Assembly (NCBI GenBank): GCA_039096225.1
Contig: JBBPEB010000005.1
Coordinates: forward strand, 491,501-555,500
Reading direction: 5' to 3'
Source: Blastocystis sp. Blastoise
Lineage: Eukaryota > Sar > Bigyra > Opalinata > Blastocystidae
DNA length: 64,000 nucleotides
The translations under genes and the position numbers were made by a program. The notes beneath the pieces were generated by a model. The model ran no database searches. It worked only from the letters and a program-made list of their open reading frames with translations, and was not told the DNA's origin. Of the stretch, positions 27,359-41,889 are shown piece after piece. Position 1 is the first letter of the stretch; each line of letters starts with the position of its first letter.

Positions 27359-27410
27359 TTATATATATATAAATATATATATTTGATTATTATTATTATT
27401 TATAAACTCC

Positions 27411-27476
27411 TTTTATGCTCTAGAAGGAGAGAAACAATCATATAGATTGTTTTCAGGTTCAATTCCTGACATAAAG
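27411..27476 (+). ncRNA. 66-nt tRNA-like module, copy 3
   Basis: The acceptor stem is TTTATG/CATAAA plus a closing T-G pair, different in sequence from copies 1 and 2 but still paired. The D-like arm is CTCT/AGAG, the middle stem AAACAATC/GATTGTTT and the T arm TCAGG-TTCAATT-CCTGA. These paired differences support selection for structure at some time. Confidence 0.6.
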
Positions 27477-27509
27477 TGTTATTTTTTTATTTTTTAATAT
27501 TTTATTCAC

Positions 27510-27564
<55 letters not shown>

Positions 27565-29442
27565 TCTTTTTTAAATTTATTTTAAACCATTTTAATTTAT
27601 ACTTTTCAATTTTGATCTTAAACATATATATCTAACTTTTTATAGCTTTTTTAGACTTCCTCTTCTTAACAACAGTCACAATGAGAACAAATCTATTTAT
27701 ACTCAAACAAATAAATTATCTCTAAACTGTTTGAATCAATCAATATAGACGTGTCTGACATAATTTATCAATTTAAACTCAATTTTAATAATTAAAAGTA
27801 AACAAACCAAACACACATGTCGACTTTAAAACGTTAAACTCAGTATTAATAATTTATTTTTATAGAGTAAACACGAAACATTGATTTATACAAAAAGGAA
27901 TGGAAACAATCAACTCTTGATACAACTTTACCATTTGGCAAAACACTCATCCACAATATTTTCTAAAGTACTTTTCATAAAGTGTTTATATACACATGCT
28001 ATCTATAAAATGAAAGTCAACTTCTTGAATCTCTTTGTTTAAGACACTACTTAATACATTTTGACAAATAGACAACCTTTAACTTATTATATAAAGCTAA
28101 TATTTTAAAATTAAACTTGATTTAGACCTATGAACACATTAGTCAACACTTTAGACTTTTTAAAGACACTTTACCATTTGGTCATACACTTTGATCAAAA
28201 TATTTTTGTCCCTCCTTTTAATATAATATAGGTTATACACTCTAGTTTAATGACTAAAAGCTCTTATTTTGAATCTCGTCCTCTAAGTCACTCATTTTTA
28301 CATTTTCTAAAAATTAAGACCCTTAGAGTTGATTTTTTAAGTTAATTTTTCTACAGTGTTCCAAAAACACGATTTTGCTCAAACTGAAGTAAAAATAAAT
28401 TTTAAATAATAGTCACAACACCTCACACATCCATTCTTTAAAAATTATTTTAACTGTACTTTTGATATGTTGTAGAGCTACTATAGCTGTACACTAATTA
28501 ATATCTCTAAATTTTTTATTCATAGTTTAAGACTATGTTTTACACATTCTTTTAAATTTGACAACCTTAAACTATTTATTTAAAGCTCTTATTCATAAAA
28601 TAGACTTGATACATGATTCTAAACACATATATAAACCCTTTTACTTTTTAAGACACATTTTGTCATTTGGTCATACACTTTGACCTTCATAATTTTGACT
28701 CTCCTTTTAATATAGAATAGAGTTATAAGTCTAGTTTACTAAATAAAAGTCATAATATTGAATCTCTCACTCTAAGACCACTTAATTCACATTTTTCAAA
28801 ATTGTCACTTTTAAACTCGTTATTTTAAAACTCTGTTTTAACTATAGTAGTTTGATGACCTATTGATTACTATGCTACAATATTAGTCCATTATAAGAAG
28901 ATCGAAGAAAATATCGATCACTCAAAAATCGTCCTCAGGAGCTCAAAATCGCTACACCTAGGTTTTTGGACCTCCTGAATCAGAATATCATGTCAAATTG
29001 AGAATCTAAATTTGACCGTTAAGGCCTCACGTGTTCAATATGAAAAAGTATTAAAAAATAGATAAATATAAAGAATAAACACGGATAACGTATATTGTGG
29101 GATTGAGAAAAAATCAAGTTTACCCCATGTTTATTTTTCAATTGTCTGGTCAACAATTTTTATCGGGGTCACCCCAAAGAGCCAATCAAAAACGACTCAA
29201 AAATCATGTTTTCTGTTTTTTTATTAATAACTTTTTAATTATAAACAATATCGCTTATCCAAATATACGGTGCAAAACTACACGTTATATCGTATTGAAC
29301 TGTGTTTCAACCAAAAGTTAACTCCCCGTAAGTTTAGAGGAGTTGCGGCGACAAACTATAGTATATAGTAGCCAATCAAATGGTTTTTCCAAAAACTGAC
29401 CAATGGGAATTTTTTTGCCTATTTGCTTTATAATAGTAATGA

Positions 29443-29522
29443 TATATTATTATATATTACTATATATTACTATATATTATTATATATTATATATATTATT
29501 ATATATTATTATATATTATTAA
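29443..29522. repeat. TATATTATTA microsatellite, right half
   Basis: This is the continuation of the array at 22690-22859, separated from it by the composite Helitron. Confidence 0.7.
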
Positions 29523-29574
29523 ATTAATAAATGTAATAACTATTATTATTAACATAATATTTATAAAGAAATTT

Positions 29575-30640
29575 TCAAAATATGATGCTGATTATATAGA
29601 ATTATTTAAACATAATACTATAAGAGAATCATCATATGACTACTATAAAGATATGATATCAGATTCAATCAATAATCAAACAAATGATACTAATGATTGT
29701 ATAAATTCTAATTATACTTCTATTACAATAACTCAAGAGAATGAAAACTTCTGAAAATCTGAAAAAACATTCATGAAACAAATGAATAATCAAAGTTTAC
29801 TAAAATAAATACTTTTGACAAAGAAGAGGAAGTATATATAGAACAAGATATAGATGATAATTTAACAAAAGATGAAGAAGAATTAATTAATAAAATTAAA
29901 GATTCTACATCTTCAGTTGATATTACTAATTCATCATATATAGATAATCTTCTACAGATTCACAATAATAGAGATTAAAATAATATAGCTTCTATTAATT
30001 ATATTCAACATGAAGATTATATAGATGAAGAGAAAAACGATATTAGTGAAGAGATATATGGCAAATGATATGATTCAAGCTTTATTAATAAATACAGAAA
30101 TTGTATATACTGTTGACATAAATAAACGTCAATCATTATTGGATCAATCTACTTATACAATTAATATAGCCTTTATAAAAACAGAATATAAACTAATGCT
30201 CTCTGATCCATTAAATGATACATTTGTTCTGAATTATTAAAGAGTCATTCAGAATTTAAGACCATATCTATAGGTTAAGCTAAGAAGAGGATAAGAGAGA
30301 GATTTCCTAGAATCAACTACAACTATATTCATTATACTGTTACTAATATTATACTTAATGAAAATTTATATAGTTATATCGTTTTAATAATAGAAGTAGT
30401 TAATAAAATGAATATAAATAATTAAGTATTCTTCATGTTATTTGGTAAATAGAAAACCAATAATGAAATAGCTTTGAATAGTCACAGTATACCTAAGGAT
30501 CTTCGTTTGTTATCATAGTATACCATGATAGTAGGTAACATAAGTCTATTAACTCTATCTCCATCAGTAATCCTTCTTAGTGGTACTTTCATGGGTCTCA
30601 GTAGTGTAGCTCTTGTCATTACAGGTATATATATGATATA
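29575..30640 (+). pseudogene. Decayed coding region
   Basis: From about 29580 a frame reads YDADYIELFKHNTIRESSYD and continues through an Asn/Asp/Glu-rich segment (about 29830-30060) with several in-frame stops. Short open pieces follow. One (30025-30240) includes QALLINTEIVYTVDINKRQS, and another near 30490-30625 reads SIPKDLRLLS and then a hydrophobic stretch ending before a CAG/gtatat boundary. Base composition is that of local exons, not of the flanking satellite. No family is recognised. The stops cannot all be removed by short introns, so I take it as a pseudogene. Confidence 0.4.
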
Positions 30641-33600
30641 TAATATATATATATATGTAATGATAAGGATATATATAAAGATGTAGATGAGTTATATATT
30701 GATGTATATGGTTTTTGAATGTATTTGTGACATAATGTTATATATATAATATATATATTCTATATTAGTACTATATATAGTATATATAGTATATATAGTA
30801 TAGATATAACCTATATACATAAAGATATATATAACTAGTATATAGAATGGTTTAACATTAATAATAATATCTCTTCGTAGTTATAATAATTTCGCATCTT
30901 TATAATACAAGTTATATATATCTTTATGTATATTGGTTATATATATACTATATATTCTATATAATATATATATGCTATATAAGTACTATTTATATATTCT
31001 ATATAACATATATATTCTATATAAGTACTATATATACTATATATAGAATATATATATTATATATATAACATTATATCACAGATGAATCTAAAGACCATTT
31101 ACATCAATATATAACTCATCTACATCTTTATATATATCCTCATATCATTTTACATATATATATATAATATATGATATAATTTATATACACATTATATATA
31201 TATACCATTTATATATCATTTATATATCATATATTGCTTCTATGTATTATCTATTCCTTCTATATATTATCTTTATACCATCTATTCCTTCTATATATAT
31301 CACATATATAATATCTATATATATCATCTATATATTATCTATATATATACCATCTATATCTATATATTACTATATATTACTATATATCATCTATATATGA
31401 TCTATTCTTTCTATGTATTATCTATATACCTTCGATTCATCCTATATACATCATATGCATAATATCTATATATTATATATATATCTATATGTCATATATA
31501 TATTACCTATATACCATTTATATATCATTTATATATCATATATATATATCATTTATATATCATATATTCATTCTATATACATTATATACATAATTTCTAT
31601 ATATTATATATATGTTATCTATATATATTTTATATATTATCTATATATCATTTATATATCATCTATTCATTCTATGTATTATCTATTCATTCTATATATT
31701 ATCTATATACCATCTATTCATTCTATGTATTATCTATTTCTTCTATATATTATCTTTATACCATGTATTCCTTCTATATATATCATATATATAATATCTA
31801 TATATATCATCTTTATATTATCTATATAATATCTATATATTATCTATATATCATTTATATATTATCTATATATCATTTATATATCATGTATATATCATGT
31901 ATATATCATGTATTCATTCTATTTACAATCTATTCCTTCTATATATCATCTATATATCATCTATATATCGTATATATATTATCTATTACTTGTATCTATA
32001 TCTATATATCATTTATATAATATTATATATAATATATATATATATCATTTATGTATATCTATATACTATATATATCATCTATTTTTTCTATCTATTATCT
32101 ATATATCATCTATTCCTTCTATTAATTATCGATATTTCAATATATCCATATACATCTATATACCATCTATATATTATCTATATATTACTTATTCATTTTA
32201 TAGATAATATATTTCTTCATTATATTATCTATTCCGATATATTATGTATATATTACTATATATCATATATATACCATACATATGTTATCTATATACTATA
32301 TATATTATCTATATACCGTCTATTCCTTCATTTATCTATTCATTCCATATATAATCTGTTCCATCTATATTAAATCCATATAATATCTATATATCATCTA
32401 TTTCTTCCATAAGTAATCTATATATCATTTATATATTATCTATATTATCTATATATTTATAATCTTTTTCTTCTATTTATCATCTATATAATATATATCA
32501 TCTATTTCATCTATATATACCATCTATTTCATCTATATATACTACTATTTCATCTATATATTATCATCTATATACCATCTATATTATCTATATTATCTAG
32601 AATATATATTATCTATATTATCTATATTATCTATATTATCTATATTATCTAGATTATCTATATTATCTATATTATCTATATTATCTATATTATCTATATT
32701 ATCTAGATTATCTATATTATCTAGATTATCTATATTATCTATATTATCTATATTATCTATATTATCTATATTATCTATATTATCTATATTATCTATATAA
32801 TCTATATTATCTATATAATCTATATTATCTATATATACTATATATACTACATATTTCTTCTATATATACTATATATACTACATATACTACATATTCCTTC
32901 TATATATACTATATATACTACATATTCCTTCTATATATACTATATATTATCTATATATTATCTATATATTCCTTCTATATATACAATATATACTATATAT
33001 TCCTTCTATATATTATCTATATATTCCTTCTATATATACTATATATACTATATATTCCTTCTATATAATATCTATATATACTATAAATATACTATATATA
33101 CTATATATTATCTATAATTACTATCTATTCTTTCTATATATATTTTTATATCATCTATATAGTATTTATAGCATCGATATATTATATTATATTATCAATA
33201 TAATCTTATATCATTTATATAACTATATATTCATTATATATATTATCTATATATCATCTATATCATACATATATTGTCTATATCATCTTATATTATTTAT
33301 ATATACTATATGTTCCTTCTATATATTATCTTTTTATCATATATCATATAACATATATCTATTCCTTCTATATATTATCTATATTATCTATATTATCTAT
33401 ATTATCTATATTATCTATAATATCTATATTATCTATAATATCTATATTATCATATTATCTATATTATCTATATTATCTATATCATCTATATCATCTATAT
33501 CATCTATATTATCTATATTATCTATAATATCTATATTATCTATATCATCTATATTATCTATATAATCTATATTATCTATATTATCTATATCATCTATATT

Positions 33601-33720
33601 ATCTATATTATCTATATATAATTTATTCCTTCTATTTATCATCAATATACTATCTATATATCATCTATATCATTTATACCATATATGATATATATATAAA
33701 TATAATAAACATATTATATA
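30640..33720. repeat. 3-kb AT satellite of TATATCATCTA/TATATTATCTA units
   Basis: Long stretch of short units, mainly TATAT, ATCTATAT and TATTCCTTC. Cleaner 9-bp TATATTATC arrays lie at about 32580-32840 and 33370-33620. No gene is supported; ORFs on it are repeats of I, Y, S or D-N-I. Confidence 0.8.
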
Positions 33721-33762
33721 TACTATTAGCTAATACTATATAGTTTCATTGATAACGAGATA

Positions 33763-33948
33763 TTGTCACAAACGCCATGTTGTAAGATTCTGAAGCCTCT
33801 TTATGCTCTGCAGTCAAAAGGTAAGCCTGTCACTATTAGACGAAAGAGAAAGGCAGAAGAGGCTATGAATAAGAAGTATAAAAAGGTTCCTCATGTGAAA
33901 CGTGCCATACCACTTGAAGACCAGGTTAAAATGACTCGTTTTGATTAA
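33763..33948 (+). CDS. Short lysine-rich open segment, probable last exon of an unknown gene
   Basis: A stretch of higher GC content than its surroundings reads ILKPLYALQSKGKPVTIRRK, then KAEEAMNKKYKKVPHVKRA, and ends EDQVKMTRFD before TAA at 33948. There is no ATG at a plausible start, so it may be the 3' exon of a gene whose upstream part lies in, or was replaced by, the AT satellite. It is very basic, in the style of a ribosomal or nucleolar protein, but I cannot name a family. Confidence 0.4.
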   Translation: MSQTPCCKILKPLYALQSKGKPVTIRRKRKAEEAMNKKYKKVPHVKRAIPLEDQVKMTRFD

Positions 33949-34254
33949 TTATTTATCAATATTATTTTCCATATTATTTCTAATACTATAAACAAATATG
34001 TATCTAATTTAACTAATTATCATAGTATTATTCATATATATCTTATTTAAATCTATTTTTATGATACTCATTCATTATATATATATATATATAAACATTT
34101 TTTATTTATTCAATTATTATACTCAAAATTATATTACATATTTTCCATATATATAACCTATTGTTTTTATTCTTGTTGAGTTCATCATTCTTAAATCTTT
34201 CTTCCTATATATCAATAAACAATAACATTCAATACTCTATAACCATAAACGAAC

Positions 34255-34285
<31 letters not shown>

Positions 34286-34900
34286 CAAAAGAATAAGTCT
34301 TTATTTAATATATTTTGACAAAATAAGATTATATACATATATTAACGACACAGAAAACCATCAATATCCTATCTCAAATATTATTTACATAATTTAATAT
34401 AATACTATCCATAATTAGTTTTTTTTTACCATAAATGAAGAACTATATATAGTAAGTTTATTAAATATATACAATATTAAACAAATAATAATAATATATA
34501 TACTATAAATAAGACACCAGTGAATAATAAACGTTTCATCTCATACTATAGATAAAATACAATATATAATATTAAAAATAACAACTTAAAAAAAACAAAT
34601 TAAAAATAGATTGCAGATAAAAAGTGAAAAGAAAGAATAATATATACTCTAAATCCAAGAAAATAGAAGATCTAATGCATTTAACAAATTAAATGTTGTA
34701 TTTGGAAATCTTTGAGTTTCACCTAATCAACCAATGTGTAAGTATTTCACAAACATGGGCTAGAACAGTTTGAGTAGTAATTTAACATTGATTGAGTACA
34801 GTGAAAAGTAGTTCTGAGTGAGTATTTGTCAACATGTAAATGATTTGTTAAGAATGTTGAATATTGAATATATTAATCTGTTTGTTTATCCTATAGCAGA
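33949..34900. other. AT-rich spacer, no gene seen
   Basis: Contains (TA)n at about 34075-34092 and 34256-34285. The open frames are short and of satellite composition. Confidence 0.5.
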
Positions 34901-34929
34901 TGTACAGTAGACTATATAGCAATAATAAA

Positions 34930-36060
34930 GAGAATAAAATATACAAGACAAGCCAAATTGTGTTTTAGAAAGCCAATATCCACAGATTTTAGGAGGACAG
35001 TATGACCTAGAAGGTATGATCTATACTAAATAGACATAATAAAATATATAATTAATTTTTATTACAATATTAATATAATAGTTTAATTACTATAGTATAT
35101 TTTACTTAATTCTTAAATTTCAAAAAAAAATAAGCCAAAAATTAAAATATTTTCACTTCATATTTTGTATTTGATTTAATAGTCGTCCCAAAGTGCTTTA
35201 AAAGCCTTAATATATTATTGATTGAATGTGTCTACTCATTTATAGTATATTTTATTTGCTTATTGTATTTAATTGTCTTTAGTTACAAACATTCTGGTGA
35301 ATTTATTGGAAAAGTTGAGATCCATGGAAATGTAACATATTGAGGGTTAGGGACACCTCCAGTTGATGTGCAAGGATAGAGATAGAATAGAAATAAATAC
35401 ATTGCCAAAAATCATAATGTTGTTGAAGTGGCTTATGATTGTTGAATTCTGAAAGGGTATGTTGTTAGGTATATAAATATAGTTGAATATTTAACTCTAT
35501 TATAGATTTACAAAAAACAATTATGAATGGTAAAGTTTATCTCCTAAACTGTTGTACCCTAACCAGAGAGTTACCTAAACCTGATTGCTTCGATGTACTA
35601 TTTTCACAAAATAAAGAATTATTATATACAAAAAATAGATTGTTCTTGTAAGTCTCTATTTATTTATTTTTATTCTATATCTATTATATTTTCTTATTTA
35701 GAGATGTTTTATTTAAGGATGTAATCTGTCAGAAGTATTTTTATTTACTAATCTTCATTGATCTTGTAAAATAATTTGTTTCTATAGAGCGATCAGTGAT
35801 TCCTACAAATTTAGAATGGGTTTATTTGGAAGAATTAGTGCTTTCCAGGTCTTAATATTGTTAACAAAATCAGATTCCAGATTAACTCTGGTCCTCAAAG
35901 GTATTTTGTTATTTATTTCTTATCATCACTATATCTATATTATATAGAAGACAAAGAATTTATAATATCTACGAAATTGAAGACTTTTTTTCTCAATTAG
36001 CTAGTTACAAACTATTATTGGGTCAAGTGTTGTTATAGAGGTTAGAATTAGTAAACAAAT
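34930..36060 (+). pseudogene. Remnant of a multi-exon gene
   Basis: At least four exon-like islands occur. Near 34950-35020 a frame reads DKPNCVLESQYPQILGGQYD and ends G before gtat. Near 35285-35345 another reads YKHSGEFIGKVEIHGNVTY, then an in-frame TGA, and GLGTPPVDVQG. Near 35512-35648 another reads NGKVYLLNCCTLTRELPKPD. Near 35788-35900 a phase-1 exon reads ISDSYKFRMGLFGRISAFQV and ends G before gtatt. Splice signals fit the local style, but stops in the second island argue for decay. The SGEFIGKVEI pattern faintly recalls arrestin/VPS26 strands; I do not assign it. Confidence 0.35.
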
Positions 36061-36099
36061 GGATTTTATTAATAAGTATATATATATTATATATTAAAT

Positions 36100-39000
36100 G
36101 ATTAATTTTAAGTGTTTTAATATATAAATATTATTTTATTTAAATATTATATTATATTTTATTTTTTCTATAGTATTCTTCATATGTTAGGCATTTATTA
36201 TTCTTAAATCTTTTAATAAGAATGAATTGCAATATATTAAGTATATATATTCTTCTTTAGTCATTTTTTACTTTCTATTTAGATTTTAGAATGTTTTTCT
36301 ATTATTTTATTGTATATATATATTCTATATATAAATATATTTTAATCTTTTATCCTTCTTAGAAACATGATACTAATAATATTAATTATATACTCTCCTG
36401 TTATTTGGAAGATAATAGATTAGGAAATTAGAAATTTAACTCATTTCTAGTTATTCTAGATATATTATAGTATATATTTATATTTATTTTTTTATATATA
36501 ACTATATTTAAATATATCATTTATAGATACATCAAAATGTATATATAGCTATACTAAAGTATATATATATATAGATTGAGTCAATTACAAAACTATTAAG
36601 TGTAGAGAAAGTGGTATTCAAGTATATATATATATTTATATATATATGTATATAGTTATAAAAATGTTTATTTATATTAATGTATATAGTATATTAATAT
36701 ATATATAGTTAAATTATATAGCAAAACATACATATCTAGATGAATATATATGTATATAGTTATATTAAAGTACATATAAGAATAGTTATGTTAAAGTATA
36801 TGTATAAATTAATATTAAAGAATATATATATAGATATAATAAATTATATATGTAGTAAAGGATATTTATATATAGATATATTAAAATATATATGGATAAA
36901 GTTATATTAAACTATATGTATAAATAGATGCAGTAAAATGATATATAGATTTACTTATATAAAAGTATATATATTTATATTAAAGTATATATATATTAGA
37001 ATATTCATATTAATTATACTAGAGTATATATATATAGATAGATCATGATCTATTCATGTATTAAGCTAGATTATTGCTATTCTTATATTAAAGTGTATAT
37101 ATTTATTTATTATAATGTGTATTATATAGTTATATTAATGTATATATAAATAGATATAATAAGTGTATATGGACATATATATTCATATATATAATTATAT
37201 TAAAGTATATATAGATATGAGATAGTGAGGTGTATATAGATATAGATATAATAAAGTATATATATCATATTATATATATATATAGTATCTATAAAGATAG
37301 ATCTAATAAAGTAAATATTAGATATAGATATACTAAAATGAATATATATAGATATAATGAAGTCTAGATATAGATATAATGAAGTCTAGATATAGATATA
37401 TTAAAGTATATATTTATAGTATATAATGCATTATATATATAGATATACTAATATATATAGATATATACGAATATTAATATGTATAGATATATTTATATTA
37501 AAGTTTATAGATATTTATATCTATATTTAAACATATATATAGGTTATGTTATACAAGTATAGATATTTCTACCTGTTTGTTGTTTAAGAATGCTTATAAT
37601 CTATTTATATAAAAACATTTATGATTAGTCAGGTATTATATAAAGTATAATTATTCTATAGATATTTTAGATTACTTCTCTATTAATAAATTATCTATTA
37701 TTTTATGATTCGTATTTATGTATATATTTATAGAAAAACTCTCCGAAGAAGTGGTACTACATGAAATGATATTTATTTGGTATCTATTATTCTATTCAAA
37801 GAATCATTATAAAACATAATATATTTGGTACACATTAGTTTTATATAACTTTTGTATATAAATATAAATATAAATATATTTATATATATGTATATAGTTG
37901 TTTCTTTATAGTACAAATATTCTCCTTTCTTCTATTGCTATTCTCACCAGTGTTAATAGTTATGTATATAAATTCTTTTTATAAGTTCTTTGAATTATTT
38001 ATAATGTTATAAATTCTATTTTCATTGTATATTTCTTATTTATATATCATGTATTATATGTATATAGTTCAAATTGAATGTAATCTCTTAGTTATTATGT
38101 ATTATGAAAGATCTTCAGTTGTCTCTATTACCTATAGAGGTATATATATGACTGCTATTCCTATACCTATAGTTTTTCTTATCTTTTTATGTAGATATTA
38201 TAGATTTTCATATTTCATCTATTAATATATATACATATACTCTATATGGTTTTATATTTTTTCTTATATATGCAGAATAAGTAGAACTATCTTAAGATAC
38301 TCAATAAGATATCTATAGTTACTAGTCTCTCCTTCTGTTCCTATTCATATTGAGAAGCTTATATTTATGTATATTATTCTATTCTAGTCTATTGCTTATG
38401 TTCTATATTATTATTTGTATAGTTCAATATATATTTACTTTTCTTTTTATAATTATTTTTCATATAATTATATATATATATATATTACATATCATTATAT
38501 AGGTATAGAATACGTTAACTATATTCAAAAGGATAGGTTTATATTTAAAAATGGGTTATTCAAGTATATATATAAGCATATACTATATATATAACATAAT
38601 ATGTATAGTATTTATTCTTATATTATTTGTTAAATACATATATATATATAATGTACTTTATCTTTATTAAGTATATACTATTTTATATATAGTGTTAATG
38701 GAATAAACTTAGATGATTATATATTATGGATTAGTATTGTTTCCTACTACTATTTAAAGTCCTTTTTTAACTACTCTATATTGTATATAAATAATTTATA
38801 TTATTATTATTCCATATTAACTTATATAAGTTTGATGTTTTAAGAATTCTATTATATAATCATATTGATATTATTATATTATATAGATCCTAAACAATAT
38901 ATTTATATAGTTACTGGCGATTATAAGCAGATTTATAAGGATACTATTCTATATTAATTTATTGTATATAGTCACTATATTATATATATATATATATTAT

Positions 39001-40369
39001 TATAATTTCTTATCCAATAAACTTTTATTGTTTATGTTATTAATATATTATCTATATATAGATACAATCAAATATATCTTTCTCATCTTCATCGACTCTC
39101 TTCAACTTATATATATCATTTCACTATTAGATTAGTTATAATGACTTCCTTCCTGATTCAAATAGTAACTCTATTCTTATTCTAAATACTAACAAAAAGT
39201 ATCATTTGAAGGTATATAAATATTAACTTTATTTATTAATATATTTGAATAATATAAATATAATATAATTTAATATATAGTATATAATATATAGTAGCAG
39301 TATCATGGATTATATTGAAAGTATATATGTTATACATACTAATATATATATATATATATTATATCTATACTGATATTGATATAAAAAATATAGATAGTAA
39401 TATCATTATATAGTATGTCAGTGATCAACATGGAATATATGCTATGTGTCTAGTTTAGATTATATGAGTGGATATATAATATATGCCTACATAGTTGTTA
39501 CATTATAGAATACATAAATAATATATAGTATATAAGAATTATTACCTTAATATTATATATATTTTTATTAAATTATATTATATTGATTATTTATAACTTT
39601 TATTTTATTTCTAATATTATTATATGTCTAATTTTATCTTTTTATAGAATGAATAATATATAAATATCAGATCTGAGTATTATATGGTTTATCCTTCGTT
39701 GATAAGATATCTAATATACTTATACTTCTTTTACTCTTTCTGGTTTATTGTACATGAAAAAGTAAAATAGAAAAGAGAACCATTAATACGCTTATACTCT
39801 GCTACTTTATTCATCTATCTACACAATATTTACTATAACAGTAAGGTATACTATATATATTTCTCTTTTTCATGTTTTATAGGTTATCAATGATTCATTA
39901 TCATATTGATAAATCAATCTTATATTTAGATATATACAACATAGAATATATATAATAGTATATATATACTATATATACTATTCTATATTCTCTTTCTATT
40001 ATACAATAACTTTTATATTTAATATATACATTGTATATTCTACTTTGTGTATTATATATGGTTTATAAAATATATTTTTATATAGATAAGGTTATACTAC
40101 TAAAGAAATAGATAATATGTTTGATACTTAAATTATATCTATAGTGCTTTTGGTGTATCTACTTAAGTATATATTTATATTATATATAATATCATGAGTA
40201 TTAATAGTATATATATAATAACTTAATTACATATACTCTATTATGTTATATCTATAGTAATTGGTTTATTGATATTTTACTTGGGTGATTTCGAATACTA
40301 TGAGCATTTATTATATACTTGATATATATATAATAGTAATTATTTGTTATTTAGATAACTATTATTTAC

Positions 40370-40467
<98 letters not shown>

Positions 40468-40925
40468 CATAATTATATATAATAAATAATATATATTATT
40501 ACTTTCTACTTGATATATATAGAGTCTCCTTATACTTCTTTCTTCATTACTCATATTATTATTCTGAATATTTTATACACTTTATGGTTTATATATATTC
40601 ATTATACATTGTTATAGAGGTGATTTCTCTTTTATATATGATATTAATATTGATTCTATGTATATTATTTAAAGTATATATTGTACTTTATACTTAGATA
40701 TATTTTTTTAACAACAATTGTTACTCAACATCATTCTATATTGAAACGTAATATATTATTAATATGCTCTTATTCATATTTTATATTTATTCTTTTTAAT
40801 TTCTATAAAGTTAGTTATTATTAATATTATTATTATTATTATAAAATGCTTTTTATTCTTTAGTTTTAAAAATCTTCTTTCTTATATATTCCTAGTTTCT
40901 TCTGTGTTTATTTCTATAACTGAAA

Positions 40926-40961
<36 letters not shown>

Positions 40962-41100
40962 TTCTATTAGTATACTCTATTTAGTATCGTTATATTATTG
41001 TTGTGTATTGTATTATTTACATATATTAATTCTAAACAAAACAACATATATAATCATATTTTTAAAGACTTAATCTATTAAACATATATAGTAATATCAT
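36100..41100. repeat. 5-kb AT-rich satellite-like desert
   Basis: Degenerate units such as TATATTAAAGTATATATA and AGATATAATAAAG predominate, with a pure (TA)n run at 40372-40459. I find no gene with usable splice or codon structure. Confidence 0.6.
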
Positions 41101-41889
41101 AATGGAGTTCTAATAGTATAATAACAATCAAATAACATACAATCCAGTAGCAGGCTGACCAGATCAATTCAATAAACTATGACCAATATGACTATTCAAT
41201 AATCCTAAATGACTATAATTATACATACTAGCATAATTAATAAGATAAAACAGAAACAATCCATAACAGCACCTAATCCATTTCCATTTATTGATAATAT
41301 ATATATATAACTTCTTAATAGATTAATTAGCATCAAAAACATCATTCTAATTGAATATGAAAACCTTATTAGTCAATTAACCATAAACACCCACAATGAT
41401 GCTAATTCTCTTTTGAATCTAACTATTCTCATTTCCTATCCTATATAATGATAGAGTATATCATTCTAGAATGACCGTAATAAAGAAGAAGCCTAAAGAG
41501 ATATTTTAAGGTTAATGATCATAATTATATATTTCATTATATACCTATCTTATTCTCACCACTACATTAAAAACACAATTCAAAGCCATCAGACAACGTC
41601 ATAACTTCATAGAATAACATATCATAACCATCTTACCATGTTAATGCCGTCTTATATTATTCTTATCACTTTTCCTATATATACTATACTATATATACAT
41701 ATTAAAGATACTTATATAACATATATACATCAATATATCAATACCCTTCAAGAGTCAATAAAAAATAAACATAGAGTTTTCCCCAGTATTATTTTTAAAC
41801 ATTTTTAAAGTCCCCACTCGTAGAATGAGCCGAAGACCACTGTCCTGAGTCAAGTTTTACAATTTAGAGCGTCCTGAGTCAATTATCTC
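41101..41889. other. Spacer left of duplicate copy 2
   Basis: Slightly richer in G+C than the desert. At 41805-41880 there is a unique block with two copies of GTCCTGAGTCAA. No gene seen. Confidence 0.4.

Larger units (their letters stand above)
22860..29442 (-). mobile_element. Composite family-A Helitron with cargo (6583 bp)
   Basis: On the minus strand it starts TCATTACTAT at 29442 and ends with the GC hairpin (22912-22870) and CTAG (22863-22860), inserted between A and T. From its 5' end it has a full family-A body (29442-27480) and a tRNA-like module (27476-27411), but no hairpin after it. Next come a pyrimidine-rich tract, a mini-exon gene, and then the 3' part of a second family-A body (about 24420-23160). 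A second tRNA-like module (23156-23091) and the terminal hairpin follow. This looks like a Helitron lacking its terminator fused through captured DNA to the end of another. No Rep/helicase ORF was seen. Confidence 0.8.

Noticed and set aside
26674-27386. Leucine/phenylalanine/serine-rich membrane proteins
   Set aside because: They are translations of TTTA repeats and of the pyrimidine tract in overlapping frames.
29097-29321. 74-residue ORF in the composite Helitron 5' region
   Set aside because: It lies antisense in conserved non-coding Helitron sequence. The frame is not kept in the other family-A copies.
31413-32373. Overlapping hydrophobic ORFs rich in I, Y, S
   Set aside because: These are translations of TATATCATCTA-type satellite in several frames, with no splice structure or varied composition.
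32580-32840. Possible CRISPR-like array
   Set aside because: Units are 9 bp, contiguous and without spacers, in eukaryotic satellite DNA.
34161-34397. 78-residue ORF
   Set aside because: No splice or start context, contains a Y-I repeat, and has background composition.
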